The translations under genes were made by a program, and so were the position numbers. The notes under the pieces were generated by a model, which saw only the letters and a program-made list of their open reading frames with translations, did not search any database and had not been told where the DNA came from. Shown here one piece after another: positions 31,472-43,574 of a DNA stretch of 64,000 nt (the first letter of the stretch is position 1; every line of letters begins with the position of its first letter). The DNA comes from Vicia villosa (lineage: Eukaryota; Streptophyta; Magnoliopsida; Fabales; Fabaceae), in assembly GCF_029867415.1 (NCBI RefSeq), contig NC_081184.1:107369692-107433691 (forward strand). The letters run 5' to 3'.

Positions 31472-34400
31472 TGTTGCACCCTAAAATTTGCCCTCTTAAT
31501 CTGAGCTATAAGTTATTAACGGCGTTTATTTCGTCATTCAAAAATGAAAAAATAATAAAGAGGTTCCGTGGGTTTAAGAAGGTATAGGGTGAAATATGGT
31601 TCAAACAGTGGAAATACGAGAAAATTCACAAGTCCTATTTGGAAGGTGATATGAGATAAGTTCCCGCGCGGCCCCAACCATTTCGACGATATCTACAACT
31701 TTTGTGTTTGGCTCGGAAGCCAATTCTTTGAGGAAGATTGTCAGATTTGCAAATTACTTGAGGTTTCGCAGTGAAAAACGGTGCTGAATGTAGGGTTTCG
31801 GATCTCAGGAAATTCATATCTCACAATCCGCTCGTCGGATTCGCTTGAAAATTTAACTGGAGCTCCGGACCATCATTACCAAGATTTCATATGTTCGGAC
31901 CGAAGGCCAATTATGCACGGAAAACTCCCAGAATTTTAAGGATCATCGCATTGTTTCGGTAAAAAGTGTGTTTTCGAGTATGTCGCGCCGAGTTCGAAAA
32001 TTCACAACTCCTTCGATTTTTATCGTATGAAGTCCATTCCGGCGGAATTTTCTCAGAAATTTTGTTAGCTTCGATTCTTCGTCACACATGCCTGTTCAGA
32101 TTCTGAGCCGAAGATAGGGTTTTATCGAGTTCTTTGAGCGGCACTCACAAAATTCTGCACAGTCGCACCAGATGAATCGATGTTTCTCGTCACTCAAACG
32201 GGCGTATTTTCTTCATCGCTGATCGGATTGAGGTGATTCTCGCGGCGATGAGTCACAAATTTGGTCATCTTCACAGTGGCATTGGTTTCGTTCCGGAATT
32301 CAGAGCCGAGCCGAGTTTCCTTAAAAACGAGCTAAAGTAAGACGCACCGAGGGCAATTTGGACATTTCGCGTTGACAATATATAAACATTTTGCTCTTCA
32401 CAAATAAAAAAAAAACTCTCATAATTTCAATTCCCCAAAAAATATCAAAAACACTTTCTCTCATTCTCTCTCAATTCTCTCACAATCAAAACACACAAAT
32501 TACTCAAAACCTTCATCAATCTTCATCAATTCAAGATCAAATCTCAAGAACAAATGAAGATCAAAGCAAGAGCGAAGAATCTCTTTTCTCATTGATAATC
32601 AAATTCGGATCTCCCTCTCTCCCTAGGATCTTGCGCGCCGCTCCCCCTTTCCACATCTCTTGGATTTCGCGTTCGTGTTCATGTCGTGTTCGCGTCGTGT
32701 TCGTGTTCATCTGATCTTGATCTCTTCGTTTGATCCGGTAAAGTCACTTCAATCCTTGTTTGATGTTAGTATTTGTTGCTTGCTACTGTGAATTAATATG
32801 CTACTTGAATTTGAGAATTGATAATTGATGATGTTTATGTTGAATTGTTGAATTGGTGATAATCTTGAATGTGATAATTGTTGATCTTCATGAGTTGTGT
32901 TGTTGATTGTGTTGATAACTTGTTCCAACTATTCATGAATCTAAAAGATGCACACTACATGTTTGATGGAATAGTTGTGAGACTTATTTTAAATATAATT
33001 GTTGAAATAATGGTTAGTGTTGGATTTGTGCTTAATTGTTGATACCTATCCATGAATTATTGTTGATTTTGTAACCTTTTAGTGGTGATTCAAGTGTATA
33101 AATGATGTTGGAAGTTTAATCATAGATTGTTGTTGTTGTTGTTGACATGTTATTTTGAATAAGAGTAATGTGATTAAAATATGCAAATGCTGGAAATTCA
33201 ACTCATGTCATGTTTATGTGAATATTTGACTAATTGATTTGGTTTTATTTATGAGTAACACTTAGTGTTTGATTGTTAGTAATTCAAGTTGTTGACTATG
33301 TTGAACAAGTGTGGTATTGGTTGATTCTCTTGGCCATAATTTGGTTTTGATGTTTGTTAAAAATGTGATAAAACTAGTGTGGTTGGGACTTGTTTCATGA
33401 TTGTCTAATGTTTGTTTTGTGCTAATACTTGAGTTTATCACATGAAAATGTTTCATAAAAAGTGAGTTGATTTTGGTTGTATTTGGGTTGTTTCTACCAC
33501 TTAAAACCATGTTTTCATGTCCAATTTCACTTACAAGTATATGTTATCTCTTGCCAACTTATATGAAACTTTGTATTGAGTTTGGTAATGATTTTAAGGC
33601 TTTTTTGGGGACTTGTTTTCATCAATAAAGTGCAGCAAATTTGATACTCTAATTGCTACTTGAAACCATGTTTTCATGTCATATTTCTACTTGTAAACAT
33701 GTGCTATCTTTGTGCTATTGTGGTGAGACTTTCTCTTGAGTTTATATGTGTTTTAGGAGCATTTATGGGACTGTTTTAGCATCACAATTATGCAGAATTT
33801 TCACTTGTTCCCTTTACACTACACTTCCATCTTCACAACTCATGAAATTTGACATTTAATTGTTTTCTTTTGACATAGAACTTGTTGATTTTGGTTGTAG
33901 CTTGTTTCTAAGTAATAAATTGGCGTTTCCTTGTACTACTAGTAGTTATTGAGGTGCTGCATTTTTCTGTTTTGTGTTTTCGTTGCGTTTTGCTCGGTTT
34001 TGCTATTTACGCGCGGTGTGTCGACTTTACTTCAAAATGTCATAACTCTTGAACCGTGTTGAATTTTTGCGAATGTGAATAATGTTTCTTGAGTAGAATA
34101 ATGCTTCCGGAGTTGATGGTGAGATATATTTTCGGTTTCGGCCGACTTTTTTTATCGTTTTCGCTACTGCCCCGTTTCGGAAATCGTGCTTCCGAGCCGA
34201 TTTAATAAATTCCGACCGCATATTTGAGTTCTTTGGCATGTTTCTAGCTTACCATAAAATTTTGGTTTAATTCCGACAAGTTTAGTTTTTATCGTTTTTA
34301 CCCGATTTTTACCGTTTCGGTGTACCTTTTGACTTGTAAATACTTGTTTTGGTTTTTATGATACTTATGTACATATTTGACTAACATTTGAGTGCCATTT

Positions 34401-36064
34401 TTGGTTGTTATCTTACTTTCGCTCGATTTATGTTTAAAAAGTTTGTTAATGTCAAATTTCTCATTTCGTTATCCTTTTTCGGTGTAAAGCACCAACGCAA
34501 TTCCGATTGCGATGTTTGTTATCTCTAACTTGTGTGCTAGTGTGCAAGGCATTTGGATAGTCACCGATAGACGCTTATTACTTGAGTGTGCCGCTTCGCT
34601 TGCGGACACAATCTCATTCAATCACATCGTGTTCTCATCTTGGAGACACGTTCCTATTACTTTATATCTGCTTGTTTGGTTTGCTTGTTCCTCTTGCAGG
34701 TGTATTGTGATTATGCTCGACGCGCATGTCGACCTTTGTGTGCTTACATGGCTAATCGGTGTGCTGACTATTTGCTTTTGCTTTGCTAGCTCGCTCGCGG
34801 GATCCTTAGTTTCCTTGCTTTTCTTCGCTGTAGTTTACGGATCATCATCTGTTTGGTATTGATCCCGTTTCATTTTATTTTTTCTCGCACTTTATCGCTT
34901 TCTCGCATCATCCTTTAACATGAAAAGTAGGACTTAGACATGCATCTAGCCAAGCCCTCGAAAGAGGCTCTGTTTGTGTTGGTGTGTTTACATTTGTGCT
35001 TTGCGGCAGGGAGTCACGGTGTAATAAGTCCTATATGGCACTCCGTTAAGTCCTCATGGAAGGCATGCGGAAAGGGTTAGCAATCAACCCCGCCTAGTCT
35101 CATCGAGTCTGTTCAGTATGCGCACGCTACGCGTTGCTCGCTTCTAAACCTGCACAAGATCTTGTTATCGAGTATGTCAGGAAAAAGGTTCACGTAGTCG
35201 GACCCCCGCCTTTCCTATAGCTCGCGTCGCTCGACGTTGATGCTCGGTGTACGCACGCACCGTTTTCCTTTACGATCCGTGACGGCTTGGTTGCTGAGAG
35301 GAACTCGCTCCTCTTGTCTATGGCCCGATCATTTTCGCGAGGGCTGATGCTTGGTTGACTTGGGTTGAGCTGCTCCCCTTGGCTATGGTGGGACCGTCTT
35401 TCTACCATTCGGCCAGTGCCGTTGGTTTGTTTGCTTTACGAGCGGAGCTCATTTGTGTGCTATCTTTGTTTGCTTCCGTTTCTCCCCGTAGGTTGATAGT
35501 TTAGTTTAGATGGGTACCCTTTGTATGATAACATTAGGTAGCAAGCTTTCCCCCTTAGCTTAGGTTTTCCTCATGCATTCTTTAAAACACAAACCACACT
35601 CTTTGATTTTCTTTTCTTAAGAGCTTGTTATTTCTGCTCCATTCCCAGCATAAGTCTCCAAAGGTCGAGCAGCGGAGTGTGAATGTAACTTGTTCACCTA
35701 AAAAACACAAAACAAACAGAAACTAGTTAGCCGAGCTACGGTAGCTCTGATTCTGCAAAACAGATACGTAGGCAGCGGGGTAGGGCCCGTGCGAGCACAA
35801 TCCTTTCTTTTCCCTACATTCTGCATTCATTTTAGTCCAGATTAGCGTAGTTTGCTTACACACCCATAGTTTTAGACACAAGCGTGGATACCATCGAGTA
35901 CGATGGGCGCGAGGGGTGCTAATACCTTCCCCTCGCGTAACCGACTCCCTTTCCCTTTTCTCTGGTCGTGAGACCGTTGTTTTGTTTCGTGGTTTGCTGG
36001 CATTCCCTTCCTTTTCAGGATAAATATGTTAGTGGCGACTCTGTTAATTTTCGCGGTAGCGACA
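31472..36064 (+). mobile_element. Ogre-like solo LTR B, 4593 bp
   Basis: It starts TGTTGCACCCTAAAATTTGC and ends GCGGTAGCGACA. Perfect 5-bp duplication ATTTG at 31467-31471 and 36065-36069. It has no internal coding region, so it is a solo LTR left by recombination. It carries the conserved stem-loop (35908-35937) and AGTGGCGACTCT (36031-36042) near its 3' end. Short open frames inside it are not gene-like. GC content and motif use (TTTCGGT, CGATT) differ from the surrounding AT-rich DNA. Confidence 0.93.
35908..35937 (+). other. Conserved LTR stem-loop, copy B
   Basis: A 9-bp perfect stem, CGCGAGGGG with CCCCTCGCG, around the loop TGCTAATACCTT. The stem sequence differs from the other copies while pairing is kept. 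Confidence 0.8.
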
Positions 36065-36496
36065 ATTTGCAATCTCCATCTCATAAAACTTGACGGTGTT
36101 GTTGTTATTGAAAGAAGGATACTGGTAGACAATGTTTGCAATAGGACCCATTGCAATCTTATCCTGAAGTCGCTGATGGAAGGATGTAAAGGTGGCTCTT
36201 TTGTTTAACAAAAATGGCACAATTTGAGTGTTTCTCATCAGAAAATCGGCTGTTTCAGATATGTAAGTCTCACTGTTTAGATGGGCATTTACCAAGTATT
36301 GGGGAGATGAAGTCATTGTTTCGGGTTAGTGTTTGGGTTCTTTAATATTAGGTGATAATAGGCAATATTGTTTCTGTGTATTGTAATGTTTAGAAATATT
36401 GGTTGTCTTATATAGGATAAGATAATGCTCTATTGCGCACTGTTTACCAACATGCTTACAGCCTTGCATTGTGTAATATAGAGTCAGTTAATAGAT

Positions 36497-36715
36497 TCCA
36501 ACATGACGAAACTAGACAGACGCACGCTGATCTTTGTCTGTCTCAGGATGATGTGACTATACAGACGCACACTGATCTATGTCTGTCTCAAGATTCCAAC
36601 ATGACGAGACTAGACAAACGCACGCTGATCTATGTCTGTCTCAGGATGATGTGACTATACAGACGCACACTGATCTATGTCTATCTCAAGATTCCAAATT
36701 GATTGTAAAAGACAA
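36497..36715. repeat. Tandem repeat between the divergent MULE-1 genes
   Basis: A unit of about 108 bp, itself made of two related halves of about 54 bp, repeats twice. Each half has GACAGACGCAC-CTGATCTATG followed by TGTCTGTCTCA, so that AGACAGAC and GTCTGTCT form short inverted repeats. It lies just upstream of the transposase start. Confidence 0.85.
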
Positions 36716-37094
36716 ACGCACAATGATAAATGTCTGTTAGCTTACTTAATGTTTGCAACAACCACAACAAACACAACAACCACATCAATTATAATTAAAT
36801 GATCCAAGGTCTGATTACACCATAATAGCGTTTGCAACATATACTTGGAAAACACTACAACAACTGGTAGAACAAGAAATTACATTGCAACAATAAAATA
36901 ACACAAAACAAGAGGATTTTCAAGTATGATGTGTCTGACCACATCATACACAATACACAATTTAAACTACTCAAGTATCACTGCTAGAACAAGTGGATTT
37001 TCAACGCCTCGATTAACTTCTCCACTGTGTGTCCAAAACATTAGATCCACATCCACATTGTCTTTCACACGATCCCAATAATACATGTAGGTGC

Positions 37095-38225
37095 CTTATG
37101 GGTTATTATCCGTCAACGTAATGTATGGACAACGATAATCTATTTGTTTAACTTTCCTGGTCGGACCATCCAGTTGACCGGCTCAAACTCCAGTTCAGAA
37201 TGCATCAAGGTATACCTGATCCTCTAGTTGACTTGAGAGTGTGGCACCTTAAACGAGTAAACCATCAGTGGAATCATCAAAATTGGAAGGATTTCGCACC
37301 CGAATGGCGCCAGATGTGGAAAAACCGTCGCCAATATGTCCTCGACTTCCCCATGAGTGATCGTGAGATGAAACCGTCCGCACAATACACGAGTTGGTAC
37401 CGTACCGTTACCACCCCTAATTAATTTATTGTAGATCCGTTCTACTTGACAGACCCGCATGTTCACAACTATATCCTACCACAACAACAACTTGAAGAGG
37501 AACAACAACAACAATAACGACAACAACAACAACAACAACGACAACAACTACAACAACAACAACGAGAACAAGAACAATATCAGTACACCCAGCAACAACA
37601 AAATCTGTTCTAGACTCCGTCCCGTTCCAACCGCAACTACCGCCAATAAAATCTCTTCCAAACACAGTCTCAACCTTTCCAAGAAGCTGAAAACCAACAC
37701 CAGTCCACTAGCCAATACCAGACCCATTCACAACCATTTGGCTTTGCAGCGTACACAGGGTCCACAAGGTTGTTCGGCCAAAACATTGAGACCGGTTTGT
37801 CAAGGCTCCATCTAAGTCCCGACGATGGTCCACATGCTGAATCATCTCACCGTGGCACCCCATTTGGCTATGCAACACCGTCGAACCAATTTGGATTTTA
37901 TCAAGGTAGTTCTAGTGTTGTTGGGTGCTACGTACCGGAAGTCGTATCCCAACCTACTCCCCCACCACCATTTAACACTTTTGAGGGCTTGGGTAACCGA
38001 CTTTACGACAATCGGTTTCCGGGAAATTATGGTGGCGTTGACGAATTCATAGACAGCGACCAGCTGAACAACACACTTCCAGGCCCGCCTACACAGTCAC
38101 AACAAGAAGCACGAAGGGGTAGGGGTGGTGCTAGGCTTCGCGGCGGCGTCAACGAGCGTGCTCGAAGTGTGATAACAAGACCTTCGTGCGGAACCGATGG
38201 TTATCTTGGCGACGAAAGACATTAG
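37095..38225 (+). pseudogene. Plant mobile domain (PMD) protein, C-terminal part, broken
   Basis: The frame of 38223 extends back to about 37150 with stops at 37422 and three more in the Gln-rich zone (near 37517, 37611, 37647). It reads as the end of a plant mobile domain: RLKLQFRMHQGIPDPLVDLR, VNHQWNHQNWKDFAPEW, WKNRRQYVLDFP and YTSWYRTVT. A long Gln/Asn-rich low-complexity tail follows (37455-37660), then a Gly/Arg-rich C-terminus (RRGRGGARLRGG). PMD is known from MAIN/MAIL1 silencing factors and from transposons. The N-terminal half is absent or unrecognisable. 37000-37140 is also open on the minus strand, which could mean a local inversion. At least three of the stops look like Gln codons changed by C to T. 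Confidence 0.75.
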
Positions 38226-38520
38226 GAATTTTGTTAGGTTTTCTTTAATAAGTTGTTTTCGTTGTATCGTTTCCCTAAAAGTAATGAAATTTGTTATTTC
38301 CGGTTTTTTTATATAGACCCGTTGTTTCGATTTCGATTACCGGATGTCAAAATAGGTGTTTCTAAATGTTAATTATAAAAACTAAAAAAAATACCATTGG
38401 GCTTATGCGCCAAATGGTTTGGCTAAAAGGAAGAAAATAACCCTAATGAGCCATTCCATTTGGCGCAAACATAGGGAGAATTAGGGCTAGCCAAACCAAT
38501 TGGCGCATACACCTCTAAAA

Positions 38521-38652
38521 CACACTAATGCGCCATTTTCTTTGGCACATTCACCTTTCCGGTGTCCCAAACCTAGACATTTTGGTAAATAATCTGAAAA
38601 CATGGTTTTTTTTGTATTTTTTTTTAAAACATGGTTATTTAATTTTTTTTTC
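38521..38652 (-). repeat. MULE-1 right TIR
   Basis: Inverted copy of 28815-28946 with scattered substitutions. It starts CACACTAATGCGCC on the plus strand and ends in a T-run plus C before the TSD. Confidence 0.93.
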
Positions 38653-38726
38653 GTGTTTCATATTCTCAGATAAATTATTGATAACCAAGTAAATCAACGG
38701 TATAGACCCTATTGCATGGTTGCTGC

Positions 38727-39314
38727 TAGAGCTGTCAAATAGGCCAGCCCGACCCAGCCCGCTTCGGCCCGGTGGGCCAATATGTTTAAATGGACTGGCC
38801 CGACCCGATTGCTTAATGGGCCACATAAAATGAGCCCGACCCATTTTTCAAAATCCCGTGCGGCCCAATGGGCCAGCCCGACCCATATTTCAATATTATA
38901 ATTTTAGTTTTATAAAAAGGATGTAATGGATAAATGCAACACAACATAAGTAGAGAGCCATCATAAACGTATATAAGTGATTTTTAAAATATTTAACTAT
39001 AAATATATATGAATACCATAAAATCATCCATGTAAAAGTACAAAGTAACTTAATATTATCTATACTTATCAAATTTTCCCTCCATCTCACAACCACTTCC
39101 TTGATCACATCATCTTGAAAATATATCTTCATCCTCTTTAATTTTTCTTTATCACTTGAAAACACATTTATGAAATCATATCTTATCTCAATCTTTTTTC
39201 CCCAAAATTTATCAAAATCTTTTTTTAATGGGCCAGCCCGAAGCTCGCTTGGCCCGTGCTAAATTGTAGGGCTTATGGGCGGTCCGATGGGCCAAGCCCA
39301 TTTTGACAGCTCTA
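38727..39314. mobile_element. Non-autonomous hAT-like element, 588 bp
   Basis: Ends TAGAGCTGTCAAA and TTTTGACAGCTCTA are inverted repeats of the kind seen in many plant hAT elements. Flanking octamers GTTGCTGC and ATTGTTGC agree at 6 of 8 positions, both differences being transitions, compatible with an old 8-bp duplication. Subterminal parts are rich in GGCCCGACCC/GGGCCAGCCCG in both orientations; the core is AT-rich and non-coding. It lies 75 bp beyond MULE-1. Confidence 0.75.
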
Positions 39315-40170
39315 ATTGTTGCTATTGAAAGTGTTAAGTGTCGCACTATGGACCCCATTGCATGCTAAGTGTTTTGTTTCATGACCCAGTAAATCAACTA
39401 TTATTTTCAAGTAATATTAAAATGGAAGCTAAACAAAAATCATGTTGTACATGCAGCTTTTGTTATAGTTGGGCACAGGGTATTATCTAACACTATGATC
39501 AATAGTCAAAGAGATGTGCCGTTTTTGTTGTTTATGAAGATTATAGATGCTGTCATGAACAAAATACAACAGGAAACTATCATCAACAAAATAAGTGATA
39601 GTTAAGGATAGGAAAAACTATGGATTGATGCCAAACATAGTCAAGAAAACTAAGGAGTTCAAGAATTGACTACATAATCACAAACTTACGTTTTCAAGAA
39701 TTATATACACATGAAGATTCTATAAATCTACTGCCAAACATCATTACGCGAGACTTCTTTTGACAAAACAAAATCACTCAATATTAGCTGCTTTAATAAG
39801 AAGCTTCCTATTACCAAAAACTGCAGAAAGTACAAAGCATTGAAATCCACAAGTGTCAATTCAAGTCATCCACGTTCACTTGTCGCGACTTTCAACTCAG
39901 CTCTATTAAACAACACATCACCATGTTCTTCCTCAGCAAAAGAACCAGCAGCGAGAAATCTCCAACACCGCATCAAATGATTCCAGAGTAGAACTGTAGA
40001 AGGCAACAATAAAACATAAACTTGTAAATACAATAATGACATGTATTCAACAGATAAAACAAAAAGATGTAAATGAAATGCAATAGATAGTCATACCCCA
40101 ATTTCAAGGCTTATTTCCACGGATGAAAACAACACTATAAAGAATGCTCCAGCACATGTCATAAAATCTA

Positions 40171-40519
40171 TTTGATCAACTTTCCACTATTCACTAATAC
40201 TTCACTCATCTTCGGGTGATTATTTGGCTTTCTCACGAAGCATCTGTCGGTTACTAAAGCAAGTTTTTGGGCTGACTTTGAGAGGTGTTTTTCTCTCAAG
40301 TCTTGGATCCAAGCTTATTTGAAATTTCTTCACATCAGAAAGTTATTGTCTTATCCAGTCCAACCACTTCAGCTCACTTTTGGAACGATTACGATCTAAA
40401 GGACAACTCCCAGTAATGAGTTCATAAAGGAAGACACCGTAGCTCCATACGTTAATCTTTGAAGTGAGACATCCTGTTTGAATATATTCAGGAGCAGCAT
40501 ATCCCATTGTTCCTACAAC
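40171..40519 (-). pseudogene. Receptor-like cytoplasmic kinase fragment
   Basis: The sequence after an acceptor-like CGTCAG reads VVGTMGYAAPEYIQTG, the kinase activation segment ending in APE, then VWSYGVFLYELITG (subdomain IX), PLDRNRSK and, after one frame change, CFVRKPNNHPKMSEVL (subdomain XI). The DVW-type aspartate is changed (INVWSYG for SDVWSYG) and a stop interrupts the frame. The N-lobe is missing. It resembles PBS1-like/PCRK kinases, in which an exon typically starts at this VVGT. It is not functional. Confidence 0.8.
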
Positions 40520-40608
40520 CTGACGGATACATTATTCAAGGTACCAATAATGTCGAATAGTTTTCACAAAAAATGTATATGAATATCGAAAGTAAAAGGA
40601 CTATATTC

Positions 40609-40745
40609 ACGGGAAGACCACTGTCAGCGTTTATTTTAGTAAGAACATTGGTACTATCCACATCCCAAAACTTAATTTGGTTGTCTACACCAGCACCCAT
40701 AAACTGATTCTTCGTGGTATCGAATGGCACAGTCTTTCCGAAAAA
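40609..40745 (-). pseudogene. TOPLESS-type WD40 repeat fragment
   Basis: PFDTTKNQFMGAGVDNQIKF followed by WDVDSTNVLTKINADSGLP matches one WD40 blade of TOPLESS/TPR corepressors, where the phrase FDTTKN-FLAAGD-F-IKFWDMD is characteristic. It ends at GLP, a place where an exon could end. Only about 90 bp separate it from the kinase fragment on the same strand. Confidence 0.75.
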
Positions 40746-43103
40746 GATGTTCTTGTTACTTGCGCTTTTTCTGGCATTGGTTGTGACTTATGCCTTGATC
40801 TTGCTCCAATCGACTCATGTGTTTAAAACATTCATCATATGTAAAGTATAAAATAATAAAATTTCTAATGAATTGGCATTAGAGGTATTATAACAAAGTA
40901 ACCATTTTAATCTTTAAATAATTACAATTTACCTATCTGGATAATTATGAATTGGCATAAGAGGTGTTATAACAAAGTAACCATTTTTAGTAACTCTTGA
41001 AATGCTTATCGAACGTGGACCCATATAGATTTATTTTTTATCATAAAAAACTCCATTGCACACCACTTTTCAAAATTCCAGAGATTCAAACTCCTCACTC
41101 GACGGAAAAGCACCGTTGAATTTCAATGGCTCCATTTGCAACCTCTTCCCTTAATACTCCAGCATTTTAATCTATAATATTGTAAGATGGAGAGAATTAT
41201 CATTGAGATAATCTTCATAGTTAATGCCTAAATTTGGAATCTCAAAAATCCATATAACATAAACTAAATCGTCAAGACATGTTTCATTAATTTTTGAACG
41301 TGAGTTGAATCAACACCTGCTACCTAGAATCTCTTCAATCCAATCTATGTTACCAAATAGTAAATTCAACAAACCAAAAGCAAAATGCTTAAATATTGCC
41401 ATGCCTTAATGCATCGATTTTCATCCCTTACAAAAATGATTTTCATCCCTTATAAAGAATTTTCTACCACAGATTTCTAAATAGTCGTGCTGAACAAACT
41501 TTACTCTCTTTCAAAGCATTAGTTTATAAAAATATTAGTTTATACCAACAATGTCTAACAAAACATTAGTTTATAAAAAATGAATACATTAAATCCTTCA
41601 AAGCAACAAATCCTTCAAAGCTGCATTTCGACTCCACCGAACTTAGAATCAAGACTGAACCCAGTGGCTACAGCGTTGGCAATAACAACAACAGATGTAG
41701 CAAGGCAGAGTGCCGATGATAGCTCGTCTACATTATGAAACATATATTATTTATAAAAATATATATTAACTTTTTAGATTTATGAACATAGAACACAACA
41801 CCAAACAAAAAAGTTGGTATTGGATTGTATCTGTACAATGGAGCTTTTACCAATAAGCTTTTACAGAATCAATACACTTTTATTTTCAATAAATTCAAAA
41901 TATTACTAAATATTTACTAAAAAATGAAATTTAAAATAATAAGTTAGTTTTGACACAAATAAAAGGGTTTAAGTTTTGAAATGAGGAACCTTATTGATGA
42001 TGAAAATTGTATCGATGTGTTTTCCAGCAATATTCTGAGACACCGTAACAATAAAATATCAACAACCACACATCTGAAACAAAAAACTTAGAAAATCATT
42101 GGTATGAAACTTTCATCGAACACTTTGCAGGCAAGGTGCAACGCTCTATATCACGTTGGACACGTACCTCCTCTTTCACACCAGCCCCAATGGTATAGAA
42201 ATGACGATGTAGATTAAGCTGTGTTGCCTGTAGAATCAATAAAAGGTCACAATGATTAAAATAAGAACATCAAAACTCTCACCACTTAGTTACAACAAAA
42301 AATCTCAGATCTGAAGAAGAAGATGCTCAACTTATGCTCAGATAAGTCACGTTCGTAGTTTCGGAAACGAAGACCATAAAGCCAATGTTAGAGATGTTGA
42401 ATAAATAAAAAATGAACCAAAGCTTCGTAGTGATTCGTAGCTTCCACTGCCGACTTAGTGATAACAAATGGCTTCGCTTTTGGAGTTGGTTGTGAGAAGA
42501 GGAAACAATAAGAATATGGTGTTTTTTAGTTTGTAGAAGGAGAGGTTTAGAGAGTACCAATTCACTATTCAGAAAAGTGAAAGAGGTAAGTGGTAGAAGC
42601 AAGCCAGACTGCATTGATGGGACATATGGGGACATGTGCAAAGCTACAGAAAGTATAACTCATAAACAAAAATTCAAGTTATTTAGTTGGTTTATGTGTA
42701 CCATTTGGTTACCACCTGCATTGTTACATTAAACAAAAGGCAAAAAGAATGCAAACCGGTACTTGAAATGCAACAAAACAATTGGATAGTTGTCATAAGG
42801 GTAGAAAAAGACATGTTTTGATTGAAAAGTGATAACGTGGAAATTAAAGAGGCAAGGGTAAGATAGGTTTTTCCATAGCCATTATAGTTCTTATATGGTA
42901 GATTTAAGAGAAAATCTCAATCCACCCCTTGAATCTTTTAGCCACCTGACAAAATTTTAACTATATCCTCTGCTTCCGTAGATGTATATCTGGATACACA
43001 TTCTTTTAAAAATAAATTTAGTTTTTTCGTAGGTGTATCTTTGGGAGTATTTTAAACTAGTGTATGGTGGCAAAAATACAAATAAATTCAGTTCAGGGAT
43101 TGT

Positions 43104-43163
43104 TCCGTAGGTACATATACGAAATGACTTAGCGCTAGAATATTTTGTATATGTACCTACGGA
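43104..43163. repeat. 22-bp inverted repeat (hairpin) in the MULE-2 leader
   Basis: The arm TCCGTAGGTACATATACGAA and its inverted copy at 43142-43163 (one mismatch) flank a 16-base spacer GACTTAGCGCTAGAAT. The arm core is repeated elsewhere in the element. Confidence 0.9.
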
Positions 43164-43574
43164 AGCATCTGATATAGTTTGAACCAGCATGATCACTCCC
43201 CCATTGTTACATTTCTTCTTTAACACTCACTCTCACCATCCTAAAAAATCCTACTTCATCAATATCATTTCCACTCCAAAGCTCCAACTTTTTGGTGCAA
43301 CAAATTGTCATACCCCATTTTTTGACCCTAAGATCATACATCATTTGATTCTCAATCATTGATCAAGAGCCTCATCCTAAAGCTCTGTTCTTGGTGTTAT
43401 GCTCACTTCATCTTTGAGGGGAACCATCAAGCACCAATGTTTGTTTAACTTGTATATATGTCATACTAACCAAAATACCAAAAATATTGCTTTGTTCCTT
43501 TTGTAGGTTTGTGTTTTGTAGGTACCAAGCCAAAGCATCCATTAAACAAGGCATTTTCCACATTTCTGCCAGAT

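Larger units (their letters stand above)
30962..36316 (-). pseudogene. MULE transposase N-terminal part, split by a solo LTR
   Basis: The probable start is ATG 36316 (MTSSPQYLVNAHLNS). The frame runs to the insertion at 36064, and resumes at 31471 with the same phase: EMEIAN then DEDLQNMFANHEYSG. Residues ELYVTIQVE match the usual N-terminal region of plant MULE proteins, followed by an acidic stretch (EEVDVIDEEEEDLE). At 31104 a TGA ends this frame. Between there and 30961 lie further stops and one frame change, in the stretch that should carry the zinc-binding domain (FPSKEACLRTIKKWHMAH, VCNHL). The in-frame junction shows the gene was still continuous when the LTR element landed. Confidence 0.8.
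28815..38652. mobile_element. Mutator-like element (MULE-1) with transposase and PMD genes
   Basis: Terminal inverted repeats of 132 bp (28815-28946 and 38521-38652) are flanked by a 9-bp duplication with one mismatch, GTGTCTCAT (28806-28814) and GTGTTTCAT (38653-38661), the size expected for Mutator elements. Inside are a MULE transposase on the minus strand (36316 down to 29321) and a plant-mobile-domain gene remnant on the plus strand (about 37095-38225), so the two genes diverge from a shared region around 36320-37090. A solo LTR of 4593 bp interrupts the transposase. Without it the element is about 5.2 kb. Both genes are damaged, so it is not autonomous now. Confidence 0.93.
39315..42890. 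other. Mostly non-coding stretch with host gene fragments on the minus strand
   Basis: Apart from the kinase and WD40 fragments listed separately, I see exon-like pieces with splice signals, all on the minus strand. One reads ATQLNLHRHFYTIGAGVKEE (about 42171-42230) between TCTACAG and GTACGT. Another is a frame reading DELSSALCLATSVVV (about 41680-41735) after ATGTAG. A third is an open end near 39850-39990 (EEEHGDVLFNRAEL). I do not recognise these genes. A shared orientation suggests either one captured chimera or remains of neighbouring genes. Confidence 0.4.

Noticed and set aside
34512..34862. Hydrophobic 116-codon open frame in solo LTR B
   Set aside because: An overlapping second open frame, lack of homology and position within an LTR make it a chance frame.
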